A stretch of DNA of 21,400 bases from Candidatus Methanophagales archaeon ANME-1-THS (GTDB lineage Archaea; Halobacteriota; Syntropharchaeia; Alkanophagales; Methanospirareceae): contig RXIE01000175.1 of assembly GCA_004212135.1 (NCBI GenBank), positions 1-21,400 on the forward strand, read 5' to 3'. Shown piece after piece: positions 13,805-20,727 of this stretch (position 1 is the first letter of the stretch; each line of letters begins with the position of its first letter). Made by a program: the position numbers and the translations under genes. Under the pieces are notes generated by a model. That model was not told the DNA's origin, made no database searches, and saw nothing but the letters and a program-made list of their open reading frames with translations.

Positions 13805-14167
13805 TTAGAAGACCAAAACCCACTGGTATAAGTTATTAATACAAATGATGGTATAAAAGATGGTCAACCCGATTACGCACCGCAATCCATACTTCCCTAC
13901 TATTCGTTTACTCTGCTCGGATTTATTGAAATAGTATAAGGAGAGATAAAAAAGGAGTAAGAGAATCGGTGCGAAGATCTTCAATGGCAATGAATACGGG
14001 TGGTAATACAAGGGATTGAGTTCGTAGAGGTTCTCAGTGGTTGCCAGGGCGACTCGCGTGATGATGAGATCAAGTAAGTTGAGAATGAAGTAGGGGATGG
14101 TGAATACAAACATTCGATTGGGATAATAACCCCAGCTCCACGCAGAAGTACCGGGTGTATAGTGCAT
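13805..14167 (-). CDS. Small multi-pass membrane protein (DUF5658-like)
   Basis: 120 residues with three, perhaps four, hydrophobic segments: MFVFTIPYFILNLLDLIITRVAL (about 18-40, exact ends uncertain), LKIFAPILLLLFYLSLYYF and VIGLTIFYTIICINNLYQWV. The pattern NLLDLIITR followed by a polar loop with ELNPL resembles DUF5658, small membrane proteins with a D..LT...E.NPL core. Charged N- and C-terminal ends otherwise short. ATG 14167 is preferred: the TATA box at 14191-14199 predicts transcription starting at about 14168, so the mRNA is leaderless. The in-frame codon at 14191 lies in the promoter itself. No functional clue from neighbours; it sits between the surface-protein gene and the archaellum operon. 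Confidence 0.6.
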   Translation of the reverse strand: MHYTPGTSAWSWGYYPNRMFVFTIPYFILNLLDLIITRVALATTENLYELNPLYYHPYSLPLKIFAPILLLLFYLSLYYFNKSEQSKRIVGKYGLRCVIGLTIFYTIICINNLYQWVLVF

Positions 14168-14190
14168 CACCAACAAGGTTAACGAAGGCA

Positions 14191-14199
14191 CTATATAAG
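14191..14199 (-). promoter_or_regulatory. TATA box of a leaderless membrane-protein mRNA
   Basis: CTTATATAG on the minus strand, centre near 14195. The usual 26-27 base spacing puts transcription start on or next to the A of ATG 14167. No Shine-Dalgarno is needed or clearly present. Confidence 0.6.
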
Positions 14200-14285
14200 T
14201 TTTTCGGTTTTTTTACGCCATACCAAGCTTCCTTTTGTTTATAAAAGCGTTATAAATAGTTGGTTAGTCGAAGCCGAAAGATACG

Positions 14286-14303
14286 GATAAAAAAATAAAA
14301 ATA
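14286..14303 (-). terminator. T-rich terminator following the archaellum region
   Basis: On the minus strand the tract reads TATTTTTATTTTTTTATC, about 50 bases after the stop of the 68-residue membrane protein gene. A double T-run like this is a typical archaeal intrinsic terminator and probably ends transcripts from the archaellum operon and the small gene. Confidence 0.55.
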
Positions 14304-14352
14304 TCTGATAATAAAGTTACAACATTTGCAATTTTATTTGAACTATCAGGGG

Positions 14353-14559
14353 TTACGCGTACCGTTTACCCACCGCATAGCCAATCGAGATACCGCCCGC
14401 GGCTATCAGCGCGGCGAATAAGATAACGTTCCAGAATACGATCCATGAGGCGCTAATATACCCAATCGTACTTGCCGTGAGGTATATCCCCCAGAAACCA
14501 ACCACCAGTGAGAGTATTCCTGCGGTTAGTAGTGCAAAGAAGAAAGCATCGTCCGCCAT
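14353..14559 (-). CDS. Small two-helix membrane protein of unknown function
   Basis: 68 residues consisting almost entirely of two transmembrane segments, FFFALLTAGILSLVVGFWGIYL (about 6-27) and IVFWNVILFAALIAAGGISI (about 39-58), with short polar ends (MADDA at the N-terminus, GKRYA at the C-terminus). Glycines in both helices suggest helix packing or oligomerisation. GAGGGG about 9 bases before the ATG is a fair ribosome site. A TATA element at 14616-14625, inside the end of the upstream acidic gene, suggests its own promoter, while readthrough from the archaellum operon is also possible. I do not recognise a family. The position next to the archaellum genes may be incidental. Confidence 0.6.
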   Translation of the reverse strand: MADDAFFFALLTAGILSLVVGFWGIYLTASTIGYISASWIVFWNVILFAALIAAGGISIGYAVGKRYA

Positions 14560-14615
14560 TTTTCAGCCCCTCTTCAGCTTATCCATACCGATATCCCTAC
14601 CATTGCGCACTCCGC

Positions 14616-14625
14616 CTATTTAAAA
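14616..14625 (-). promoter_or_regulatory. TATA box for the two-helix membrane protein
   Basis: TTTTAAATAG on the minus strand predicts a start near 14593 and a 34-base leader containing the ribosome site GAGGGG. It partly lies just beyond the stop region of the acidic gene. Confidence 0.5.
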
Positions 14626-14629
14626 GTAA

Positions 14630-15145
14630 CTACGTCGTTCTCTCGGTGAGCGCCCGCAACGTGGCTACTCCCAATTCTAATAATTCCGCCGCACTCACAT
14701 TTCCCAACTCTTCCATCGCCTCTTTCAGCACGATGTTCGTTTCCTCCTCGTCCTCCGCAGTCAGATCTTCTCTCAAACTGGATATCAACGCGTCGGCACC
14801 CCCGCCCTGCACTTCTCCCTGGTCTTTTCGCTGCTCCACTGCTTTTGGTTCCTCCACTTTGAATGCTTCCAACTCTGGTTCCTCACGTTTGGGTTCCTCC
14901 TGCGCTTCCTCGCCTTTAAGCTCCTCTTCTTTGAATTCCACCTTCTGTGGCTCCTCATCCCTCATCTCCTCTGCATCTGATTGTAACCACCACTCCCGTA
15001 CCTGCTCCATCTCCTTATCGTCCTCGAATAACTCCTCTTCGGTACTGTTAGCCATGCCCATCCCTTCGCCCCCTTCCGGATGCGAAGGTGGACCTGCGAG
15101 ATCCTCGTACTCACTTCCAGGCCTCATCTTCTTTAATAAGTCCAT
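14630..15145 (-). CDS. Highly acidic protein of unknown function at the end of the archaellum operon
   Basis: 171 residues in three parts. The N-terminus (MDLLKKMRPGSEYEDLAGPP) is short and mildly basic. A long low-complexity middle (about 30-110) is dominated by Glu, with repeated KEEEL, KREEP and KVEEP units, and is probably disordered. The C-terminal ~55 residues (ALISSLREDLTAEDEEETN onward, ending LLELGVATLRALTER) look helical and folded. TAGGAGGAAC 5 bases before the ATG is a strong ribosome site, and the gene starts 24 bases after arlJ, so it belongs to the operon. No membrane segment. I do not recognise a family. A cytosolic partner of ArlI/ArlJ or of the ArlC/D/E ring is a guess from position, acidity and a helical end. 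Confidence 0.7.
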   Translation of the reverse strand: MDLLKKMRPGSEYEDLAGPPSHPEGGEGMGMANSTEEELFEDDKEMEQVREWWLQSDAEEMRDEEPQKVEFKEEELKGEEAQEEPKREEPELEAFKVEEPKAVEQRKDQGEVQGGGADALISSLREDLTAEDEEETNIVLKEAMEELGNVSAAELLELGVATLRALTERTT

Positions 15146-15169
15146 TTCTTGTTCCTCCTATTTTGCTTC

Positions 15170-16687
15170 TCACCCCATTTCCATACTAAAAAGCCCATCG
15201 GCAAATATCGGGACTACATAGAGCACGATAGCTGAAACGAAGAATAAGATAGAAGCGTAAAAGCAGAGCGTATAGCTGCTCCCACCGACTGCGAATTTTG
15301 ATGCCAAGACATTGGCAATGGTGAGAACAAGGATGATGATGGTCACATAGGTCCCGATGAACGCGAGATCCGCGCCGCCACCAATATTAAAGAACCCCAT
15401 GCCTGCCGGCATCTGCTCGAGTGCGCCTCCAACCTCCGTTGAATGCTCCTCCATCATCTTGGCAACCGCATTATTGAACGAGAACATTATGCGATAGATG
15501 AATAAGAGGACACCGCTCATCGTACCATGGAGTGGTATCACGAGGTTGATGAACCCTGAGGATACCAGTTTCCGTTTCGCTCTCAAGATCGCGATCCTCA
15601 ATGAAGAGAGCGCGGTGACCTCGCCTATCCTGGTCGGATTGCCACCCAGGGCTATCGCATCCAGGAATACGGTGGTAAATCGGGTGACTAATTCCGAACC
15701 TGTTTCTCCCAAGAAATAATGCCAGCAGATCTTCGGACTTATGCCGTTAACTAACCGTTTCTGGAGTCTATTTGCTGATTCTTCCAGTGAAGCAATCGAT
15801 TTCTTATCGAGGTGTTCCAGTGCGACCGTGAGTGTCGTCTCCGCAGTCCCGGCAATGGTGCCAAGGCTCTTTAAAAAGGTCGAGATATCAAAGTCCCTCT
15901 TTTCTATCTTCCTCATGTCCTTCATTCCCACCACGCCTATCGGTGCAAGCAATGCCGCGGCGACGAGAAATATCACCCACAGGTCCACTCCGACCACCAG
16001 CAGAAAAAGGCTAATCATACCGAGGAGGGGAATAATAATTCGGCTCATCTTACCCGCCAGTTCCTGCTCCTTTGACCGTATCTCCATCGAATGCGTCATA
16101 ATTTCATACGGGGAAGCCCGGTATATCACATAGACCGCAAAAAAAGTAACGAAACAGAATAAAAAACCTGCTAAAACTGACATAAGAAATGTATCACCCA
16201 TGTTGAAGAGCATGGTGCTTATAAGAAACACTGCGATCACCAGAACAACTGAGACGAGCAGTGCGGCATAACCATCCGTCCACTTCTTCAGGGTTTCGAC
16301 ATCGGTCAGGTATTTATTGGTGTACACCTCCACCATTCGCTCAGTCTCACCGCTACAAAATCGCTCCTCATCCTCACCCGTAGCCATCGCATTCGAGAGC
16401 CGGATAAGAAAGTCTTTAAGCGCAGGATGGTGCGCCTCATTGGCAACCATTCGGCATGCCGTTGCATAGTTATACCCCAGATTCCGGGTTAAGAGATATA
16501 CCTTCTTCAGTGACTGTGCGGTCATGCCCCCCTGTTCCGCAGCGTACTCGAAGATCTTATCCCGTCCTATATTCGAGGTAGCAATGGATGAGAGGTAGGT
16601 GAGGATGTTGAGAAGGTCCAGCATCATTGCCTGGTCCTCTTTGATCTGACGCCCGATATTGAGATCAAGTCTCTTCTTACCCGCCAT
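15170..16687 (-). CDS. arlJ: Archaellum membrane platform protein ArlJ (FlaJ)
   Basis: 505 residues. ArlJ is the polytopic membrane core on which the ArlI ATPase assembles and rotates the archaellum; it is homologous to type II secretion GspF/PilC. Two soluble regions rich in charge (about 1-135 and 255-365) alternate with membrane groups: about 140-190 (two helices), about 222-255 (two helices), and three C-terminal helices ending AIVLYVVPIF. The conserved cytoplasmic segment FLKSLGTIAGTAETTLTVAL and ITALGG-like block (FLDAIALGGNPTRIGEVTAL) are characteristic. GTG 16693 is in frame, but AGGTGG 7 bases before ATG 16687 favours the latter. It follows arlI by 42 bases and precedes the acidic gene by 24, all one transcript. 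Confidence 0.95.
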   Translation of the reverse strand: MAGKKRLDLNIGRQIKEDQAMMLDLLNILTYLSSIATSNIGRDKIFEYAAEQGGMTAQSLKKVYLLTRNLGYNYATACRMVANEAHHPALKDFLIRLSNAMATGEDEERFCSGETERMVEVYTNKYLTDVETLKKWTDGYAALLVSVVLVIAVFLISTMLFNMGDTFLMSVLAGFLFCFVTFFAVYVIYRASPYEIMTHSMEIRSKEQELAGKMSRIIIPLLGMISLFLLVVGVDLWVIFLVAAALLAPIGVVGMKDMRKIEKRDFDISTFLKSLGTIAGTAETTLTVALEHLDKKSIASLEESANRLQKRLVNGISPKICWHYFLGETGSELVTRFTTVFLDAIALGGNPTRIGEVTALSSLRIAILRAKRKLVSSGFINLVIPLHGTMSGVLLFIYRIMFSFNNAVAKMMEEHSTEVGGALEQMPAGMGFFNIGGGADLAFIGTYVTIIILVLTIANVLASKFAVGGSSYTLCFYASILFFVSAIVLYVVPIFADGLFSMEMG

Positions 16688-16711
16688 CTTCACGCCACCT
16701 GCCTCGTAACG

Positions 16712-16729
16712 ATCAAGTGCACCCTTGAT
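16712..16729 (-). repeat. Inverted repeat between arlI and arlJ
   Basis: ATCAAG (16712-16717) and CTTGAT (16724-16729) form perfect 6-base arms around a 6-base loop, directly after the arlI stop. Short enough to occur by chance; noted because other junctions in this operon have similar structures. Confidence 0.35.
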
Positions 16730-18493
16730 TTATGCAACCGCCTCACCCTCCATCTTGGCTAAGACGGAGAAGAGCTCGTAAAAGTCCGTGATTCCGGATT
16801 CGTGTATCTTCTTCAATATCCGCGCCCGCTTCTCCAGCTCTTTATAAATCTTTCGCTCCTGACCCTCAGGAATACCTTTCCTCGGTGCTATTTTCCGCTC
16901 CAGCAGATACGAGTTCATGTTTCCGGTGAACTGAAAGGTGTCAGTCGAAGGATTCCACCTGAAAACCTCAATGAACGAGAACGAGTCGGTATACGTATCG
17001 TAGCCCACGATCTCGTTGACACTCGTTATCCTCCTGAGCATCCTACCATCAGGACCTCTGACCGCGTCAGGAAAAACGACGACGTTTAAGTTGTCAATAT
17101 ACGTCTTCGGAACATTTATGGGATCTCCCGTAATCCGTTGAATGAGCTTCTCGACCGTTGAGGCATGGAACGTGGACATGGCGGGGTGTCCGGTTTGCAT
17201 TCCCTGGAATACAATATTCCCCTCCACCCCCCGTATCTCACCCACAATGATCTCGTTGGGACGCTGTCGCAATGCGGCCCTTAACAGGTCGAACATTTCA
17301 ACGCGCGAGCCTTCACCTTCTCGCTTCCCCTGCATGGTTCTCGTGACTTCTCGTATCCAATTTTGATGGGGAACCTGGAGCTCGGAGGTCTCCTCGATGG
17401 AGACGATCTTCGCCTTAGGCGGGATGAAGGTCGTGATCGCGTTCATCGTCGTCGTTTTTCCTGACGCGGTCTCACCTGCGATGAAACAGTTCATCCCTTC
17501 GCGAAGCGCGATCCAGAAATAGGCCGCCATTATATAATCCAAGGTGCCATATTCGATCAGTTGAAGGACGCTGAGCGGCGTTTGGCTGAATTTCCGGATG
17601 GTAAAATTCGAGCCTTGCTTTGAGATATCTTTCCCGAGTACAATATTGATACGAGAACCGTCAGGCAGCGTGGCATCCATTATTGGATTGAAGTAAGAGA
17701 CCGGCTTCCCGATCTTCTCTGAGAGCTTTATGACGAACGCGTCCAGATCATCTTCTCGTTCAAACCGTATCGGTGCTTTACACGATTCAAAGATCTTATG
17801 CTCGATGAAGATATTGCCCAACCCTGAGCAGGATATATCCTCAATGTGCGGGTCGTGGATAAGGGGATCCAGAACACCCAGGCCCACATTATCCCTTATG
17901 ATAAGGTACTTGACTGCTTTAAATTCAAAAGGATTAACCGCTATTTTTTTACCATCACCATTATCCTTCCAGAATTTAGTGAGCGCGAGTAATTTTTTCT
18001 TGCTCGTACCACCACGTGGCTCCGTTTTGAGTTCGCATACCGCATCGATGCAGCTCTCAAGAATAGCCTTCTTCTGTTCCGCGTTCTTCGGCTCCTCGTA
18101 TTGATCGACCAATACCGATATTTTTTTCGCTACCTGATCAACCAGGGCATCAAAGTCCTGGAAGACAAACGGCTCTATAGGGATGTAGTGATGCCTCGCA
18201 TCCTCCTTATCATAACAGATATGGACAGCTATATCTGCATTGACCGGATAGATCAAATTGGGATTGGTGATCTCCTTCATCTTCCTCGTCAACTGGGGAT
18301 AGAATTTTGGTACCCCGAGGGTATCTAAAGGCATCATATGGAGATACTTGAAGACATGCTTGCTCTCTTCAATGTATTTCCTCTCCTCGGGTGGCAAGAG
18401 CTGGAAGAGTGCACACTGTGTCATCCCGTGGTCTTCGTTCGCCTCAGTACCATCGAGTTTAATAGATTCAAACGGCAATCTGGTGGTGGGCAT
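16730..18493 (-). CDS. arlI: Archaellum motor ATPase ArlI (FlaI)
   Basis: 587 residues, slightly longer than the usual ~550. Hexameric type II/IV secretion ATPase that drives both archaellin assembly and filament rotation. Motifs in order: Walker A GETASGKT (340-347), the Asp box IVSIEETSEL (364-372 region), Walker B RPNEIIVGEIRG with Glu419 (about 411-422), and the His box GMQTGHPAMSTFHAS (431-445). The N-terminal ~250 residues form the NTD with the arginine-bearing linker and crown loops. The ATG at 18493 lies 15 bases after the arlH stop. It can pair in a small hairpin (GGGCAT/ATGCCC, 18488-18493 with 18502-18507) that would mask the start, so translation may require ribosomes arriving from arlH. 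No strong Shine-Dalgarno is present. Confidence 0.97.
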   Translation of the reverse strand: MPTTRLPFESIKLDGTEANEDHGMTQCALFQLLPPEERKYIEESKHVFKYLHMMPLDTLGVPKFYPQLTRKMKEITNPNLIYPVNADIAVHICYDKEDARHHYIPIEPFVFQDFDALVDQVAKKISVLVDQYEEPKNAEQKKAILESCIDAVCELKTEPRGGTSKKKLLALTKFWKDNGDGKKIAVNPFEFKAVKYLIIRDNVGLGVLDPLIHDPHIEDISCSGLGNIFIEHKIFESCKAPIRFEREDDLDAFVIKLSEKIGKPVSYFNPIMDATLPDGSRINIVLGKDISKQGSNFTIRKFSQTPLSVLQLIEYGTLDYIMAAYFWIALREGMNCFIAGETASGKTTTMNAITTFIPPKAKIVSIEETSELQVPHQNWIREVTRTMQGKREGEGSRVEMFDLLRAALRQRPNEIIVGEIRGVEGNIVFQGMQTGHPAMSTFHASTVEKLIQRITGDPINVPKTYIDNLNVVVFPDAVRGPDGRMLRRITSVNEIVGYDTYTDSFSFIEVFRWNPSTDTFQFTGNMNSYLLERKIAPRKGIPEGQERKIYKELEKRARILKKIHESGITDFYELFSVLAKMEGEAVA

Positions 18494-18508
18494 TTTCAGT
18501 CATGCCCC

Positions 18509-19258
18509 CTATGCTTTCGTTCGGGAGATAGGAATGATACGCAAGCCAAACGCAGGCTCAATTTCAAATGCGATTACATTTCCCGTGGTCTTCTGAGCTC
18601 CCCGTATCTTTGCAACCTCGAGTGTTTTTACCAGCCGTCCCCCCACCTCTTCGTTCTTCAAACTCAGGTGTGCGTCACAGATAGACCTCACGCGTGTGAG
18701 CACCTCCTCATTGAATGCGAACGTGTGAGCAGTGATCAAGACCGTCTTGCCAGCATCACATAGTTTCTTGCAGGACGCAAAGAAATTGAGAATATCAAAA
18801 TCTGACGCATCAGTGACAAAAACAGTAAGAGAATCAATGAGGATTATTTCTGAAGATTTAGCTTTGATATGCGCGGAGATATAATCGAGGAACGGGAGGT
18901 CATTAGCCCATCTCATTCCCTCTATATGAATCGGATACACTTTTAACTTGCCTAACGCATAATAATCTGATACATCGAGGGACAGACTTTCCATCTGCTT
19001 CAACAAGCTCTTTATCGTGTTCTCCGTCGTGTAGGTCGCATAGCTGAAGCCCTGCTGCAGTCCTCCCCACATGAGTTGCTGTGTCAAAACGCTCTTCCCG
19101 GTATCGCTCGACCCTTCGATGAGCGTAAGCGAGCCTGCGGGTATTCCACCACCCATCTTCTTGTCCATCTCAGGGTTCCCGCAGGTGAGGACCTCTTTAC
19201 TGCCAACCGCGTCAGCGATGCGTATTTCCTCGTCGTTCTGAGCTCGCTCTTTGGCCAT
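18509..19258 (-). CDS. arlH: Archaellum ATP-binding protein ArlH (FlaH)
   Basis: 249 residues of the RecA/KaiC-like family. ArlH binds ATP, forms a ring that docks on ArlI and regulates motor assembly. Walker A is EGSSDTGKSV (Gly49-Ser56); the Walker B-like strand is EIILIDSLTVFV (about 148-159). The CGNPEMDKKMGGGIPAGSL segment is the N-terminal family signature. ATG 19258 is preferred: the longer frame from 19324 adds residues with no family similarity and starts upstream of TATA-like elements. No Shine-Dalgarno precedes 19258; CTTTATT at 19280-19286 is correctly spaced for a leaderless mRNA from that codon. ArlI follows within 15 bases. The same strand and order as other euryarchaeal archaellum operons. 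Confidence 0.95.
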   Translation of the reverse strand: MAKERAQNDEEIRIADAVGSKEVLTCGNPEMDKKMGGGIPAGSLTLIEGSSDTGKSVLTQQLMWGGLQQGFSYATYTTENTIKSLLKQMESLSLDVSDYYALGKLKVYPIHIEGMRWANDLPFLDYISAHIKAKSSEIILIDSLTVFVTDASDFDILNFFASCKKLCDAGKTVLITAHTFAFNEEVLTRVRSICDAHLSLKNEEVGGRLVKTLEVAKIRGAQKTTGNVIAFEIEPAFGLRIIPISRTKA

Positions 19259-19279
19259 TGTATTAGTAATGATTTGCGG

Positions 19280-19297
19280 AATAAAGACATAAAAAGT
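19280..19297 (-). promoter_or_regulatory. Candidate internal promoter driving arlHIJ
   Basis: Minus-strand CTTTTTATG (centre near 19292) and CTTTATT (19280-19286) are both TATA-like. The second is about 25 bases before ATG 19258, exactly the leaderless spacing; the first would give a 7-base leader. The absence of a ribosome site before arlH supports one of them being used. An inverted repeat lies 20-50 bases upstream. Confidence 0.5.
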
Positions 19298-19317
19298 TTT
19301 GGTTAGTTTTGACTTTT

Positions 19318-19346
19318 TTCTCAATATACCTACTTTTTATTGAGAA
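19318..19346 (-). repeat. 9-base perfect inverted repeat between arlF and arlH
   Basis: TTCTCAATA (19318-19326) and TATTGAGAA (19338-19346) are exact complements around an 11-base spacer. The site lies between arlF and the candidate arlH promoter. It could be an operator for a dimeric regulator or a hairpin in the arlF mRNA that limits readthrough. Confidence 0.55.
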
Positions 19347-19416
19347 CAATCTAAAGAATATTTGAACTTCTCGCACCGAAGAGGAGAACCAGGTGGCACG
19401 ACTCCTTATGAGTGGA

Positions 19417-19959
19417 TTAAAAATACCGGGCTTCAAAAATCCCGTTCGGCGTGACCACCTTGAGCCAGTTCTGGCTCGCATTGGTGATCGCTGGATGAAC
19501 CCGAATCGCGATATACATCTGCTCATCAGGATCAAATATCCCCGGGTTGATTAAATCCGGACTGATCTTCACCACGGTCCATTCATTATCCTGCAAGGCA
19601 CTGCTGTTATAATACGTGTTGCGATACGGTATCCATCGGTAGATCGTTCTATTTTCCGTCCCGGTATCGTTATGATAATAAATAAAGACATCCATATGCT
19701 TAAAATCCGCATTTACAATCTTCGTTGAACCGGTATTCGTGAGCGAGAGATCGATTATACTGTAGGTGCTGTTCGTGCTTACCGAGATCGTTCCTATTTC
19801 TAGTTCCGTCTTCAGTCTCGAATTATCGATCTCATTGATCTTCTTGAGCGAGTTGGATAATGTATCCATGGTGAAGAGAGCGCCTGTCATGAACAGGTAC
19901 GACGAGATACCAATGATCACCACCATCGCAATTGTGGCGAAGATCGTTCCAAAACCCAT
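19417..19959 (-). CDS. arlF: Archaellum stator protein ArlF (FlaF)
   Basis: 180 residues: an N-terminal transmembrane helix (TIFATIAMVVIIGISSYLF, about 5-23) and an outward beta-sandwich. Family features are the linker helix (NSLKKINEID), the SLTNTGSTKI strand with its conserved NTG turn, and the C-terminal KVVTPNGIFEARYF edge strand. ArlF binds the S-layer and with ArlG forms the static part of the motor. There are several N-x-S/T sites, consistent with an extracytoplasmic position. GAGGAGG 5 bases before the ATG is a strong ribosome site, and GTATAAAC at about 19991-19998 may be a promoter. ArlF and ArlG are both members of a divergent beta-sandwich family, so the F/G labels could be swapped; order and the NTG pattern favour this assignment. 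Confidence 0.75.
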   Translation of the reverse strand: MGFGTIFATIAMVVIIGISSYLFMTGALFTMDTLSNSLKKINEIDNSRLKTELEIGTISVSTNSTYSIIDLSLTNTGSTKIVNADFKHMDVFIYYHNDTGTENRTIYRWIPYRNTYYNSSALQDNEWTVVKISPDLINPGIFDPDEQMYIAIRVHPAITNASQNWLKVVTPNGIFEARYF

Positions 19960-19990
19960 CTTTTCCTCCTCGAAGACCGAGCTTAAGACG

Positions 19991-19998
19991 TTTATACA
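19991..19998 (-). promoter_or_regulatory. Possible TATA box upstream of arlF
   Basis: GTATAAAC-like element on the minus strand predicts a start near 19967, just ahead of the GAGGAGG ribosome site. It lies in a 124-base gap between arlG and arlF, long for genes of one operon. A small inverted repeat CCTTAT/ATAAGG (20072-20077 with 20086-20091) overlaps the arlG stop. Confidence 0.35.
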
Positions 19999-20083
19999 AC
20001 TTTTTTGATCATTGACTGAGGCACGTGACGTTTACTCACCTTTTAGTCGTTCCTCCCTGGAGACATCTCGCCCTTATCGTTTG

Positions 20084-20569
20084 TTATAAGGAGAACTTTT
20101 CTTCATCTGATATCCCGTTATAAAGAACGATTTTAACGTAATAGTCGCCTGAGGTAACGCTGGTAGAGGTATTTATGGTTATATTGAGCGTCTCCCCGAT
20201 ATCCCACTTAGTATCACCATCATCATTTTCGATCGCATAACGCCAGCAGGGAGCCGGCGCAGAGAGACTTGCATTATACGGAATTCTCTGGAACTCGTTT
20301 ATCTTGCCAAAGAAGATATCAGATTGTTCTATCTGCGGTATTTCTGAAGCACCGGTGTTTTTTACCCAGATATACACCTGCTGCGACGTGTCATTCGCTA
20401 CCGCAATGATATCAACCGATGTTTCAATTCGATCACCGAGCTTCGCACTGCTTTTTACCGCGGATGACGTAGCGCGCTGTACAGCGGGATAGATTGCACT
20501 GAGGAGCATGCCTGCACAGATCACACAGGCGATGGTTATGATCGCTGTGGTAAGCACGGTTTCTGACAT
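20084..20569 (-). CDS. arlG: Archaellum stator protein ArlG (FlaG)
   Basis: 161 residues with an N-terminal transmembrane helix (TTAIITIACVICAGMLLSAI, about 7-26) and an external beta-sandwich domain. Signature segments are SAKLGDRIETSVDIIAV, VYIWVKNTGASEIPQIE, SDIFFGKINEFQRIPYN and VTSGDYYVKIVLYNG. In Sulfolobus ArlG forms filaments capped by ArlF at the S-layer; here the same partnership with the neighbouring arlF is expected. GTGAGGATG about 6 bases before the ATG is the ribosome site. The gene follows the arlC/D/E-like gene by 158 bases containing a hairpin. Sequence similarity to archaellins is limited to the fold; there is no class III signal-peptide site, so it is not an archaellin. 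Confidence 0.78.
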   Translation of the reverse strand: MSETVLTTAIITIACVICAGMLLSAIYPAVQRATSSAVKSSAKLGDRIETSVDIIAVANDTSQQVYIWVKNTGASEIPQIEQSDIFFGKINEFQRIPYNASLSAPAPCWRYAIENDDGDTKWDIGETLNITINTSTSVTSGDYYVKIVLYNGISDEEKFSL

Positions 20570-20632
20570 TTTTTACATCCTCACTCTGGTATTTGTCATC
20601 TCTTAGAAGCGCGCATTGCCATAATCCCCGAT

Positions 20633-20656
20633 TACCATACCAGTACGGTATCGGTA
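20633..20656 (-). repeat. Hairpin between the arlC/D/E-like gene and arlG
   Basis: TACCATACC (20633-20641) pairs with GGTATCGGTA (20647-20656) over nine base pairs with one bulged base and a 5-base loop (AGTAC). The best RNA hairpin I see in the archaellum region. It may mark an mRNA processing site or partial terminator between cytosolic-ring and stator genes. Confidence 0.5.
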
Positions 20657-20727
20657 TTCTGCTCAAAGGAAAGGGGATTCACTTGAGGTGTCGGACTCTA
20701 ACCTGAAATCGGGCAACCCTCAGGGGC

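Noticed and set aside
14508..15221. Serine-rich plus-strand frame of 237 residues
   Set aside because: Antisense of the Glu-rich acidic gene; Ser-rich composition is the expected mirror of GAG/GAA codons on the opposite strand, and there is no ribosome site.
20570..20727. Possible tRNA or small RNA in the gap before arlG
   Set aside because: Segments looked loosely like a T-arm, but no cloverleaf, acceptor stem or anticodon arm can be drawn; only the 20633-20656 hairpin holds.
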